Below, piece after piece: positions 12,001 through 17,266 of a stretch of 64,000 bases of DNA. Below the pieces are notes generated by a model. That model worked only from the letters and a program-made list of their open reading frames with translations. It made no database searches and was not told where the DNA came from. The stretch covers positions 103,551-167,550 of the forward strand of contig JBFXDX010000010.1 of assembly GCA_050180705.1 (NCBI GenBank). The letters run 5' to 3'. The DNA comes from SB25 sp050180705. GTDB taxonomy: Bacteria > Bacteroidota > Bacteroidia > Bacteroidales > Tenuifilaceae. The first letter of the stretch is position 1, and every line of letters starts with the position of its first letter. Position numbers and translations under genes: made by a program.

Positions 12001-12607
12001 CTCTTTGGCAAAAGTAGTTGTTGAGGTGTTGAATAAGGAGAATGCAGTTCCAGAGGCTTTCGATGATCAAGTTGAGACATTCATCGATGTTGAAGTTCTC
12101 ATAAATGTTCTTGATAATGATTTGTATTTAACCGATGGAGTAAAATCTGTTGAGGTTGTTATTATGCCAATCAATGGTAATTGTACTATCGATTATAACA
12201 ATCGCATACTTTACACACCACTGAGCGGCTATAAGGGTGACGATAGTTTTACCTATCGTGTATGTGATATGGATGACGATTGCGATGAGGCGTTGGTTAG
12301 TATTTCTGTAATTCCCGATGAGTCAAAGAAAATAGATATTCCAGATGCCTTCTCGCCCAATGGTGATCATATAAACGACACATTCGAGTTGCTTAATTTG
12401 GTCAACTATGGAAGAGTTACTCTAAAAGTTTATAACCGTTGGGGAAATCTTGTTTATAAGAACAATAGTTACAAGAACGATTGGGATGGAACATCCAATG
12501 CTTCCATGGCAATTGGCTCAAAGCTTCCCGATGGAACTTATTACTACATCATCGAAATTGTGGAGACGGGCAAGATGTATAAAGGGAGTGTATTTATTAA
12601 ACGTTAG
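2..12607 (+). CDS. Giant T9SS type B surface adhesin, 5'-truncated by window edge
   Basis: The frame is open from base 2 to the stop at 12605-12607, so the start and signal peptide lie outside the window; the TTG at 92 is not a credible start. Counting residue 1 at base 92, the visible 4,171 residues hold mixed Ig/PKD-like segments (about 1-620), 14 Calx-beta-like units of about 112 residues (about 622-2200; recurrent GITVTPTSGLTTTEAGGTAT and VDDxVDDG motifs), 20 cadherin/Big_9-like units of about 91 residues (about 2205-4080; PVAxDD, NVLxNDxGLxDG, acidic DxDGDxD loops that could bind calcium), and a C-terminal gliding-type domain (FSPNGDHINDTF, YNRWG, DGTYYYIIEI, final KGSVFIKR) of the CHU_C/T9SS type B class. 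That terminal domain is known to direct export through T9SS and retention at or release from the cell surface. The PorP/SprF gene 23 bases downstream fits this. Ligand unknown; adhesion is inferred from architecture. Confidence 0.9.
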   Translation: MFLEKNRVGCEYSSIAIFKINSSINGFTAILLDLDGDGSYSTTGSDRVIYWDMLKGNNYILWNFKTDAGAEAPVGTYKASATFLGRGPTNFPVYDVEQLDGVQTSAIRPFKKLNTSIYWDDTYISRWGDETGDGLMDETQRKQLVINKRVPRIWSWNAALENINFNGNKNTMNTWFNAIDLGYSEIIIKVSQSDTKCVNGLAPYVGDIYKDGLPNNTVTFAQLDFTKKFFDPIEDPLTQIRVLSLPANGVLKLSGTAVTINQIITAANLSNLAFTPNTGYVGRASFDYDAKNSQYWSMNQEKVYITINTPPTISSISDQNLCTNTPSPAIPFTVNDAETLDVDLVVTAFSADPTFVPNSSIVIGGSGANRTVTVTPVANKSGSAIVYVMVDDGYSEDIQEFAVYVGPDLEFSGDTSVCVDQDLYLVAQETGATSYTWKEGTTTKGTSKILSLTAGSFSAGNWSLTVVKDGCTSTRYFEVVISPLTTFTGDPNVCVGEEIALSAVENNASYIWRKGTTVVSTIKQFYKGSAALTDDGSDYTLEVTKSGCNATSDPFSISVINQPNIGLTITGSTVDPGKNGTITIASAQSGIKYNVYKDDVFVTSGNGTGSNLVITISSANLIIGSNVFVVKADNNNCEIPMSTSATITVRQPGITVSSISGNTSEPSGAATFTIVLNTEPSADVSISFNSSDITEGTVSPATVTFTPLNWSAARTITVTGVDDYVVDGNITYTVEISAASSSDLNYNGINPNDITLSNIDNDAVGITVTPTSGLTTTELGGTATFAIRLTSQPVADVSISVSSSNTLEGTVSPVTIILNAANWNSPQPVTITGVDDKVDDGDVLYTIITSNTSSSDPLYNGLSVADVSVTNINDDIAGVVVTPTSGLTTTEGGGTANFTIKLNSKPTQNVLISLSSSNTNEGNVSPASITFTPSDWDNAQTVTVTGVNDDVDDGNISYTIITSNVSSTDTKYSNMDVADVSVVNTDDDTAGITVSPTSGLITTEAGGTATFTIRLNSKPTANVTIGLSSSDTGEGVISPATLLFTSADWGTPKTVTVSGVDDFVDDNDQNYTIVTTNASSTDTKYSNMDVADVSVTNQDNDAAGIIVSPTSGLTTNESGGTATFTIVLASQPTSNVTIGLSSSNTLEGTVSPTSVTFSTANWGAAQTVTVTGVNDAVADGPQVYTIITAAATSSDPLYNGINPSDVSVTNQDNDVAGITVTPTSLTTNESGSSVSFTIVLNTQPTASVAIGITSGNTAEGTVAPSTLSFTSLNWNTAQTVTVTPVNDDIDDGDISYSIVTGNAVSSDSKYSNRDVADVSVTNIDDDVAGVIVMPTVGLVTTEAGGTAIFTVKLNSKPTANVTISLSSSNTAEGIVSPTSLTFTPSNWSTAQPVTVTGVNDDVDDDNVNYTIVTSSALSSDTKYNGLSVADVAVTNNDNDVAGVTVTPTSGLVTTEAGGTATFTVKLNSKPLSTVTINLNSNNTNEGTVLPTSITLTTDNWNSTQTVTISGVDDNVDDDNVNYIIVTSNAISSDAKYNGIDVADVSVSNTDNDTAGITVTPIIGLTTTEAGGTATFTVVLNSQPTANVSIALSSSNTAEGTVSPASITFNSSNWNTAQTITITGVDDNVDDDNISYTIITAAAVSSDVKYNGINPNDVSVTNIDNDDAGITFNPIAGLITTEAGGTATFTCQLTTRPTANVSIALSSSNTAEGTISVSTLTFIPASWNTPQTITITGVDDNVVDGNIGYTIVTAAAVSSDTKYNGINTSDVSVTNNDNDVVGVVVNPFNGLFTTEAGGQASFTMRLSSQPIADVSITLNSSNPLEGTISPTTVTFTASNWNTNQPITVTGVDDYVDDDDVAYSIITQQAVSSDPLYDHYNAVDVSVINRDNDEAGYILSATNLTYTESDAPLSFTISLKSKPISDVQFNLTSGNTEKGTVSPLSLTFTSLNWNTPQTVTVTPADNYIVDGATTFSIITSAATSTDNKYNGLNPSDITITCNDDDIAGITVSSVSGNTSETGTTATFTVVLTSEPTDDVTIDISSSNTAEGTVSPLSVVFTSLDWNVAQTITVTGVDDALADGNQTYTIVLDEASSLDYSYNGLDPDDVLVINTDDDSPGVSTFPSTGLTTTEAGGVATFTIWLNTQPIADVPINFTSSNTSEGTVSPISVLFNDTNWNVPQTITLTGIDDLLEDGNQAYFIQMEVDASCVEPNYSGISISDVTAVNLDDVGPRPVNDNAITDEDTPATIDVLLNDLGLDKGGLIVTIKNQPTHGVAVVETNNAVTYTPNGLYNGIETFSYRVTDANGGYGEAIITVDVTFMNDVPVAVDDNRGTSINTPVVVDVLFNDYGLEDGGIVVSVSENADPLKGFAVSNPDNTVTFTPASGYLGIATFKYKITDANADESEATVTVNVRAVNHIPDAVNDNVTTILNTAKTINVLANDSGLDDGFGSLSIHSNPSHGAVVVNANRTVTYTPNTGFTGTDSFRYLLQDVDGDYDLATVTVTVTPKPDYQPVAHDDSRGTSKNTAVNVDVLVNDTGLEDGVANVSVTSIPVNGVAVVNGDFTITFTPNTDFIGTEIFGYQVCDSDGDCSTANVKITVKEGINYIPVAADDNAITIVNKSVSINVLGNDTGLDDGFGKLSIYTSPVFGSVVINANRTITYTPSYMFVGSETFKYMIEDIDGDYDIANVTVTVIERPDYLPVANDDKRGCSFNEAVIVDVLFNDTGLEDEPVVVSISQLPTQGTAVVNADNSVTFTPEAGFVGVMAFRYVVTDADGDSDDALVTIYVKAGINIVPLAKNDNATTIVNTPVEVNVLANDSGLGDGFGNLYVYSNPEFGTVSVNANRTITYAPSYMFVGSETFQYVIEDVDGDYSLATVTVTVTERPDYQPVANDDRRGCSFDTPVIVDVLVNDSGLNDEPITVSISQDPVQGLSIANSDNTVTFSPETGFVGIMTFRYTVTDADGDSDDALVTINVKSGINMIPVAVDDNAATLVNTPVDINVLANDSNLDDGFGGLTISTSPTHGTVVINENRTITYTPSYMFIGTETFQYKIEDVDGDYSIATVTVVVSERPDYQPVANDDRRGCSFNESVVVDVLFNDTGLNDEPVVVSISQTPSQGLASVNSDNTVAYTPQVDFIGTMTFRYTVTDADGDSDDALVTISVKEATNNVPLAVNDNSTTLINTPVDINVLANDSGLDDGFGNLAVHVAPSFGSVVVNANRTITYTPSYMFVGVETFEYMIEDIDGDYSVALVTVTVIDRPDYQPVANDDRRGCSFNTPVNIDVLFNDTGLNDSPITVSVSQAPSDGVAVANTDETVTYTPATDFVGEVTFRYTVTDVDGDSDDAQVTIRVKDGVNLVPIAVDDNASTNINTSVDINVLANDTNLEDGFGSLTIYAAPAFGIAIVNANRTITYTPSYMFIGSETFQYLVEDVDGDYSVATVTVTVTDRPDYQPVANDDYRGATYNIPRIVDVLINDTGLEDTPVVVTIASNPSNGTVAVNGDNTVTYTPDGSYLGLVEFNYTVTDNDGDSDNATVHINVKPKNMIPVAVDDIVTTLINTPVDIPVLDNDSLLYEGIKGLYIYSGPRWGTAVVNADNTITYTPSNWFIGNDEFVYYVEDVDGDYDIATVRITVFDLQNAIPVANDDRRGTSRNTPVDIDVLINDDGLDDGWIRVHIYKEPDLATGLVVVKTDNTVTFTPASDYLGEATFKYYITDRNNDTSNVANVTVMVKEINYVPIANLDTVSTVMNLPVLIDVVENDTGLEDGLDYIRLMNKPLHGFAYVFDNRNIKYFPSSWFIGTDSLTYMVVDSDGDYGIATVIITVKDRIDHKPKANPDSRGTVKNHPVNVDVLFNDTGLEDGGLTLVLSNMPAHGSVVLNDDNTVTYTPATDYLGVDVFYYQVCDFDSDCSSAAVTINVKDDNLVPIAVNDTVTTYKNKSVVVPVLYNDKNLGDGGVSVNVYINPLNGIVEVNPDESITYTPSTDFFGIDSLWYVVSDIDGDYSLAKVVVEVLNKENAVPEAFDDQVETFIDVEVLINVLDNDLYLTDGVKSVEVVIMPINGNCTIDYNNRILYTPLSGYKGDDSFTYRVCDMDDDCDEALVSISVIPDESKKIDIPDAFSPNGDHINDTFELLNLVNYGRVTLKVYNRWGNLVYKNNSYKNDWDGTSNASMAIGSKLPDGTYYYIIEIVETGKMYKGSVFIKR
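1958..6700 (+). repeat. Fourteen tandem Calx-beta-like coding repeats, about 340 bp each
   Basis: Inside the first adhesin, units begin with a G-[IV]-x-V-x-P-x-x-GLxTTE motif and end with NxDND. I count 14 successive starts by reading the translation. Units are clearly homologous but diverged in DNA sequence, unlike the near-identical copies in the second adhesin, so this array is older or has been under diversification. The repetitive codon pattern creates long antisense open frames (for example 4564-5301) that are not genes. Confidence 0.8.
6700..12330 (+). repeat. Twenty cadherin/Big_9-like coding repeats in alternating order
   Basis: About 20 units of roughly 270-280 bp follow the Calx-beta block. 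From about unit 3 onward they alternate between a type with PxAxDDNxTT...ANDSGLDDGFG and a type with QPVANDDRRG...FNDTGLxDEP. The GCSFN variant occurs in four consecutive second-type units (about 8.1, 8.7, 9.25 and 9.8 kb). This indicates that a two-unit block of about 550 bp was the amplification unit. Confidence 0.75.
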
Positions 12608-12630
12608 ATTAAATTTAAGAAGGATATAAT

Positions 12631-13518
12631 ATGCGTATTTATAGAATTTTGATATTTGGGATAGTTGTATTTTCGGCAATAACGCTGAGAGCACAGCAAG
12701 AACCAATATTTACTCATTACATGCAGAGTCCTATTTCTATAAACCCTGCAATAACTGGTACTGTTCGTAATCTTAATATAGACCTTCTTTCTCGTTTGCA
12801 ATGGGTTGGATTGGAAGGAGCTCCCAAATCGTTTAGTTTATCTGCGCATACTCCTTGGGCTGCAAAAAGAATTGGAGTTGGTATAAATATCATGAACGAT
12901 AATACTTGGCCAATTAACAATACTCATATATCGGGCTCGTATGCTTATCGGTTGCGTTTAAATGATAATATTACCCTTTCGATGGGTATTAAAGGAGGAT
13001 TCACTTACTACAGCGCTTCGCTTACAAGTCTTCATATTATTAATCCCGATGATCCAGAGTTTATGCAGAACGAGAAAAAGTTCTATCCAAATATTGGGGT
13101 TGGATTCTACACTTATTCTCGAACTTTTTTTGTGGGAGTATCGATGCCTCGCTTAATTCAAACGGCATTCGATAAGCAGTTTGACAAAAATCTTAGGCGT
13201 CCGCTTTATTTAATAGGAGGCTATAATCTGACGATTACCGAAGAATGGTCGTTCATGCCATCGGCATTGGCAGGGGCAATGGTTGGGGTTCCGATGTCGT
13301 GCGATGTAACAGCAAAATTTTTATATCAAGGACGCTTTATTTTTGGGACACATTATAGAATTGGCGATGCAATGGGGTTGTTCTTCGATATAAGAATTAA
13401 CAGAGAACTCTCCATGGGATATGCTTTCGATTACTCATTAACAAAGTTATCGAGAGTAAATTCAGGAACTCACGAGTTGATGGTGTCCTATGTTTTAGTT
13501 CCGAAATGGAGATTCTAA
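12631..13518 (+). CDS. PorP/SprF family type IX secretion outer-membrane protein
   Basis: 295 residues with a signal peptide (hydrophobic core 5-18, ending around LRAQQ) followed by the hallmark PorP/SprF opening QxPxFTHYMxSPxxxNPAxTGT and a beta-rich membrane-protein pattern; the C terminus SGTHELMVSYVLVP is also typical. Members are 14-stranded outer-membrane barrels that, per family knowledge, work with T9SS to secrete or anchor a partner adhesin (SprF with SprB). It starts 23 bases after the adhesin stop with an AAGAAGGA ribosome-binding site at 12617-12624, which is unusually Shine-Dalgarno-like for this phylum, so the two genes are almost certainly cotranscribed. A second paralogue lies at 28741-29682. 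Confidence 0.9.
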   Translation: MRIYRILIFGIVVFSAITLRAQQEPIFTHYMQSPISINPAITGTVRNLNIDLLSRLQWVGLEGAPKSFSLSAHTPWAAKRIGVGINIMNDNTWPINNTHISGSYAYRLRLNDNITLSMGIKGGFTYYSASLTSLHIINPDDPEFMQNEKKFYPNIGVGFYTYSRTFFVGVSMPRLIQTAFDKQFDKNLRRPLYLIGGYNLTITEEWSFMPSALAGAMVGVPMSCDVTAKFLYQGRFIFGTHYRIGDAMGLFFDIRINRELSMGYAFDYSLTKLSRVNSGTHELMVSYVLVPKWRF

Positions 13519-13558
13519 TAATTTGCTTAATTAGACAAATTCTGTTTAACCTTATTTT

Positions 13559-13589
13559 TTTGAATTATTTTTTTTAGTAATTACTTTTG
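13559..13589 (+). promoter_or_regulatory. Bacteroidota promoter for the ferredoxin gene
   Basis: TTTG at 13559-13562, exactly 19 bases, then TACTTTTG at 13582-13589: a full match to the -33 TTTG / -7 TAnnTTTG consensus of the Bacteroidota primary sigma factor. It predicts a transcription start near 13596 and a leader of about 54 nt. Confidence 0.7.
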
Positions 13590-13649
13590 CAGAAACTCAA
13601 AGTGAGTTAAATTTGTAAACGAATAAAGTTTAACTAAAAACCATTAGCA

Positions 13650-13817
13650 ATGGCATACAAAATTTCCGATGATTGCACCGCTTGCGGTACTTGCATTGAT
13701 GAATGCCCAGTAGAGGCAATTTCTGAAGGTGATATCTACAAGATCAATCCCGATGTTTGCACAGACTGCGGTTCTTGTGCAGATGTTTGTCCAGTTGAAG
13801 CAATTCATCCTGCATAA
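13650..13817 (+). CDS. Small 2[4Fe-4S] bacterial-type ferredoxin, 55 aa
   Basis: Starts MAYKISDDC and ends EAIHPA. Two CxxCxxCxxxCP clusters are intact (Cys 9, 12, 15, 19 and Cys 37, 40, 43, 47), the classic clostridial-type ferredoxin that carries two low-potential [4Fe-4S] clusters. It is a soluble electron carrier, in anaerobes typically serving pyruvate:ferredoxin oxidoreductase and related enzymes; the partner cannot be told from this window. The gene is monocistronic, with a consensus promoter just upstream and a strong terminator just downstream, as expected for an abundant protein. It is short enough to be missed by length-filtered gene callers. Confidence 0.93.
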   Translation: MAYKISDDCTACGTCIDECPVEAISEGDIYKINPDVCTDCGSCADVCPVEAIHPA

Positions 13818-13836
13818 CAAAAGGCATTTGTTATTG

Positions 13837-13865
13837 AAATCCGTGGCAATCCCACGGATTTTTTA
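13837..13865 (+). terminator. Rho-independent terminator after ferredoxin
   Basis: Perfect 10-bp stem AAATCCGTGG (13837-13846) with CCACGGATTT (13852-13861), 5-base loop, followed by a T-rich tail. Confidence 0.85.
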
Positions 13866-14009
13866 TTTTATGAATATTTCTCTTAATGCGCATTTAAGTG
13901 AGAAAGTCAAATTCAAAAGCTGATAGTTGGCCTCTTTTAGCATGACGATATTGTTTTTTGCATTAACTATCAGTCATTTATTCTTACATCAAACTAGCGT
14001 TAATTATCA

Positions 14010-14017
14010 TATCTTTG
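14010..14017 (+). promoter_or_regulatory. Candidate -7 box (TATCTTTG) before the CvfB-like gene
   Basis: Exact TAnnTTTG match 36 bases before the start codon. No good TTTG lies 19-21 bases upstream, so only the -7 element is supported. Confidence 0.5.
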
Positions 14018-14052
14018 CACAAAGTTGTCGTTCATTTAATTACTAATGCTTT

Positions 14053-14883
14053 ATGGCTAAAATTGGCGAGTATAATTGTTTACGTGTAAAAAAGTTGGTT
14101 CCGTTTGGAGTTTATCTCGATGGCGAGGATCATGGCGAAATTCTTATGCCATCTCGATATGTTCCTCAGGATTGTAAGGTGGACGACATGGTTGATGTAT
14201 TTATTTACCTCGATTCCGAGGATCGTATTATTGCAACCACCGAAAAGCCATATGCCATTGTTGGTGAGTTCGCATTGCTAAGAGTTGTGGCCATTAGCAA
14301 AATGGGTGCGTTCATGGATTGGGGTCTTCCAAAAGATTTACTTGTTCCTTTTCGTGAGCAAAAGAAAGAAATGAGGGAAGGTGAGGAGTACATCGTGTTT
14401 ATCTATTTTGATTTTGAATCGAAAAGAATAGTTGCCTCCGCAAAAATTGAAAAGTTTCTCGATAATACTTTGCCAGAATTTACAATTGGTCAGGAGGTTG
14501 ATTTAATCATTATTAATGAATCCGATCTTGGTTTCAATGCCATTATTGATCAAACTCACACTGGTGTTATTTATAAAAATGAGGTTTTTCAGCCACTAAA
14601 AAAGGGCGATAAGCTAAAGGGTTATATCAAAAAAGTTCGTGAGGATGAAAAGATCGATCTTGTTTTGCAGAAACCTGGATATGAGAAGGTCGATTCTGTT
14701 TCTCAGGAAATACTTGAGAAGTTAAGACAGAATAACGGTTTTATAGCGATAACAGACAAGAGCGATCCGGATGATATTTATAACTTCTTTCATATCAGCA
14801 AAAAAACATTTAAAAAAGCAGTAGGTAATCTTTATCGGGAAAGATTGATTTCTCTAGAGGATAATGGTATAAGATTGATTTAA
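14053..14883 (+). CDS. CvfB-like S1 domain RNA-binding protein
   Basis: 276 residues. It opens with an S1-like barrel (about 3-60: GEYNCLRV, PFGVYLDG, ILMPSRYVP), has a second S1-like unit (about 67-130: GAFMDWGLPKDLLVPFREQ), a third (about 145-205: GFNAIIDQTHTGVIYKNEVF) and a C-terminal winged-helix segment (about 215-276). This order and length match the CvfB/YitL family, whose founding member in Staphylococcus affects virulence-gene expression through RNA binding; a specific target here is unknown. ATG at 14053 gives the full first S1 unit. It stands alone downstream of the ferredoxin terminator. Confidence 0.85.
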   Translation: MAKIGEYNCLRVKKLVPFGVYLDGEDHGEILMPSRYVPQDCKVDDMVDVFIYLDSEDRIIATTEKPYAIVGEFALLRVVAISKMGAFMDWGLPKDLLVPFREQKKEMREGEEYIVFIYFDFESKRIVASAKIEKFLDNTLPEFTIGQEVDLIIINESDLGFNAIIDQTHTGVIYKNEVFQPLKKGDKLKGYIKKVREDEKIDLVLQKPGYEKVDSVSQEILEKLRQNNGFIAITDKSDPDDIYNFFHISKKTFKKAVGNLYRERLISLEDNGIRLI

Positions 14884-14972
14884 AAATGCTGAAGCAGTAA
14901 ATATCTGATAACAATAGCATTGTGTCCTTATTTTTAGTATATTTAGTGGACATATTTGCTATATAGGTATTT

Positions 14973-15593
14973 ATGATAGAAAACGGTTTGGTTAGTAGTT
15001 TCAACGATTTGCAATTACTGTCGCCCTGCAGAATTAGTTTTTTAGGAGGATCGTTTAATCCTATACATAGCGGTCATATTGCTTTGATTGAGCATGTTCT
15101 GAATAATTATACCGATTACGTTGTTCTTTGTCCGCATTCACTTCACCCTGATAAGAAGAGCGTGCTTGCCCCCATTGAACATCGAATTAACATGTTCATG
15201 ATTCTTAGGGAGCACTCTTCATTTTCAAATCGGATGTTTACAATTGTGCCATCATTTATAGAGGGAACTCATAAAGTAGAATTTGTTGAGGTTTGTAAAT
15301 CCCTTCAGTCATTGGGTTCGCATCCATCAATTATTTGTGGCATTGATTGTTTTTTACGCCCATACTATGAGGGATTATGCCAATTTGATCATTTTGTAGG
15401 AATCCGCAATTCCTTTTTTGATAAAGAACGAATTGAGAGAATGATTAAAGGCCGTGTTGTTTTTTTTGATACGCCATTTACATCGCTTTCATCAACAGAA
15501 GTACGCACTCGGTTATCGGCTAATATGTTGGAGGATTTACATCAAGATCTGCTGAACTATATAATCAAAAATTCACTCTACGGGTTTAATTAG
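14973..15593 (+). CDS. NadD-like nucleotidyltransferase
   Basis: 206 residues of the HxGH nucleotidyltransferase superfamily: GGSFNPIHSGH at 25-35 is the nucleotide-binding signature and SSTEVRTRL near 173-181 is the ISSTxIR-type C-terminal motif. The best match by eye is nicotinate-mononucleotide adenylyltransferase (NAD synthesis, NaMN + ATP to deamido-NAD). The middle of the protein is not a typical NadD: the usual substrate-proximal PPHK-like segment reads PHSLHPDKK, and the N terminus has about 20 extra residues. A second, more canonical NadD elsewhere in the genome would suggest another substrate here. The ATG at 14973 is the only upstream start that keeps the motif. Confidence 0.7.
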   Translation: MIENGLVSSFNDLQLLSPCRISFLGGSFNPIHSGHIALIEHVLNNYTDYVVLCPHSLHPDKKSVLAPIEHRINMFMILREHSSFSNRMFTIVPSFIEGTHKVEFVEVCKSLQSLGSHPSIICGIDCFLRPYYEGLCQFDHFVGIRNSFFDKERIERMIKGRVVFFDTPFTSLSSTEVRTRLSANMLEDLHQDLLNYIIKNSLYGFN

Positions 15594-15694
15594 TTGTGTG
15601 TAAATTCAACCCCTACTGAGTATTATCAATGCCGTCTTTACAAGAATTATTCCATCTATTCTCTCAATAATTAATCACATACCCCAAAAGTTAT

Positions 15695-15702
15695 TATTTT
15701 TG
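15695..15702 (+). promoter_or_regulatory. -7 box (TATTTTTG) for asnS
   Basis: Exact TAnnTTTG, predicting a transcription start near 15708. Because a GTG at 15702 that would lengthen asnS overlaps this box, the promoter argues for the ATG at 15759. Confidence 0.5.
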
Positions 15703-15758
15703 TGAGGTTGTTGATATCGGTTATCAGCACAAACAGTTTAAATGATAATAACAGAGTT

Positions 15759-17156
15759 ATGAGAAATAGTGAACGAACCAAGGTTAAATATTTGCTAGAG
15801 AGCGGTGTTGCTGGTTCCGAAGTTGCCGCTATGGGCTGGGTACGAACCAAGCGTGGAAATAAAAGTGTTGCATTTATTGCACTTAACGATGGTTCTACCG
15901 TTAATAACATACAGGTTGTCCTTGATATGACTATTTTCACAGAGGATCAACTTAAGGATGTAACAACTGGTGCATGTATTGGAGTACGTGGTAAACTTGT
16001 TGAGTCACCAGGTTCAGGTCAGCGTGTTGAGATTCAGGGTAGCCAGTTAGAATTGTTTGGAACTGCAGATGCTGCAACCTATCCTTTGCAGAAAAAAGGT
16101 CACAGTTTAGAGTTTTTACGCGAGATTGCACATCTTCGTCCGCGAACCAATACTTTTGGTGCAGTTTTACGTATGCGCCATGCAATGGCGTTTGCTATTC
16201 ATAAGTATTTTAACGATAAGGGTTTTGCCTACATTCATACTCCTATAATTACCGCATCGGATGCCGAAGGTGCTGGTGCAATGTTTAAAGTGACCACTCT
16301 TGATGTTGACAACTTACCCAGAACAGAAGAGGGCAAGATAGATTGGTCTACAGACTTTTTTGGTAAGGAAGCAAATTTAACGGTATCGGGACAGCTCGAG
16401 GGAGAACTCGCTGCATTAGCGTTATCGGAGATTTATACTTTTGGACCAACCTTCCGTGCCGAGAATTCAAACACACCTCGCCACTTGGCTGAATTTTGGA
16501 TGATTGAGCCAGAAATGGCATTCTACGATATTCAGGATAACATGGATTTGGCCGAGGACTTCCTTAAATATCTTATTCGCTATGCCCTTGAGAATTGCAA
16601 GGATGACTTGGAATTCCTCAATAATATGTACGATAAGGAATTAATCGATCGTCTAAAATTTGTTGTTGAAAATAATTTTGAGAGGTTGCCATATACTAAG
16701 GCGATTGAGATTTTGGAAAAAGTAGATCAAAAATGGGAATTTCCAGTATTTTGGGGAGCCGATTTGCAGTCGGAGCATGAGCGTTACTTGGTAGAGAAGC
16801 ATTTCAAGAAACCCGTAATTTTAACTGATTATCCAAGAGATATCAAGGCATTCTACATGAAACAGAATGATGATGGAAAGACTGTTCGTGCAATGGATGT
16901 CCTTTTCCCAAAAATTGGAGAGATAATAGGAGGTTCACAGCGTGAGGAGAGTTACGATAAGTTAATTTCTAGAATTCACGAACTACATATCCCAGAGAAA
17001 GATGTGTGGTGGTATTTAGAAACTCGTAAGTTTGGATCGGCTCCTCACAGTGGTTTTGGCCTAGGATTTGAGCGATTATTGCTTTTTGTTACAGGAATGG
17101 GAAATATTCGCGATGTTATTCCTTTCCCCAGAACACCTAAGAACTGTGAATTTTAG
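15759..17156 (+). CDS. asnS: Asparagine-tRNA ligase
   Basis: 465 residues from the ATG at 15759, matching the usual AsnRS length of about 466; the frame is open back to a GTG at 15702 but that lies in the promoter. An N-terminal OB-fold anticodon-binding domain (GWVRTKRGNKSVAFIALNDGS) is followed by the class II catalytic core: HTPIITASDAEGAGAMF, TVSGQLEGE, FRAENSNTPRHLAEFWMIEPE (motif 2), GGSQREESYD and GFGLGFERLL (motif 3). It attaches asparagine to tRNA-Asn in the cytoplasm. A six-codon out-of-frame ORF (ATG at 15742) ends in a TGA overlapping the start codon (ATGA). Confidence 0.96.
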   Translation: MRNSERTKVKYLLESGVAGSEVAAMGWVRTKRGNKSVAFIALNDGSTVNNIQVVLDMTIFTEDQLKDVTTGACIGVRGKLVESPGSGQRVEIQGSQLELFGTADAATYPLQKKGHSLEFLREIAHLRPRTNTFGAVLRMRHAMAFAIHKYFNDKGFAYIHTPIITASDAEGAGAMFKVTTLDVDNLPRTEEGKIDWSTDFFGKEANLTVSGQLEGELAALALSEIYTFGPTFRAENSNTPRHLAEFWMIEPEMAFYDIQDNMDLAEDFLKYLIRYALENCKDDLEFLNNMYDKELIDRLKFVVENNFERLPYTKAIEILEKVDQKWEFPVFWGADLQSEHERYLVEKHFKKPVILTDYPRDIKAFYMKQNDDGKTVRAMDVLFPKIGEIIGGSQREESYDKLISRIHELHIPEKDVWWYLETRKFGSAPHSGFGLGFERLLLFVTGMGNIRDVIPFPRTPKNCEF

Positions 17157-17170
17157 GCGGAGATTAATGA

Positions 17171-17232
17171 GTGGTGGAGTATTGGGTCGATGTGGGTTAT
17201 AGCAATAAGTCGAATCGTCAATACTCCACCAC
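17171..17232 (+). repeat. Perfect 14-bp inverted repeat between asnS and rpoN
   Basis: GTGGTGGAGTATTG (17171-17184) pairs perfectly with CAATACTCCACCAC (17219-17232) around a 34-base loop, in which CGAT/ATCG can extend the stem. There is no T-tract after it, so it is not a standard intrinsic terminator; it could be an RNA-stability element, a processed terminator or a small mobile-type palindrome. Confidence 0.6.
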
Positions 17233-17266
17233 CTGTTATTATTAACCATAGAATTAAATAGAAAAG

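Noticed and set aside
13920..13973. CTGATAGTT...AACTATCAG inverted repeat upstream of the CvfB-like gene
   Set aside because: A 9-bp repeat with a 36-base gap is expected several times in 64 kb by chance.
15702..15758. Longer asnS start at the GTG (484 residues)
   Set aside because: The codon lies in the -7 box; 465 residues from the ATG matches the usual AsnRS length.
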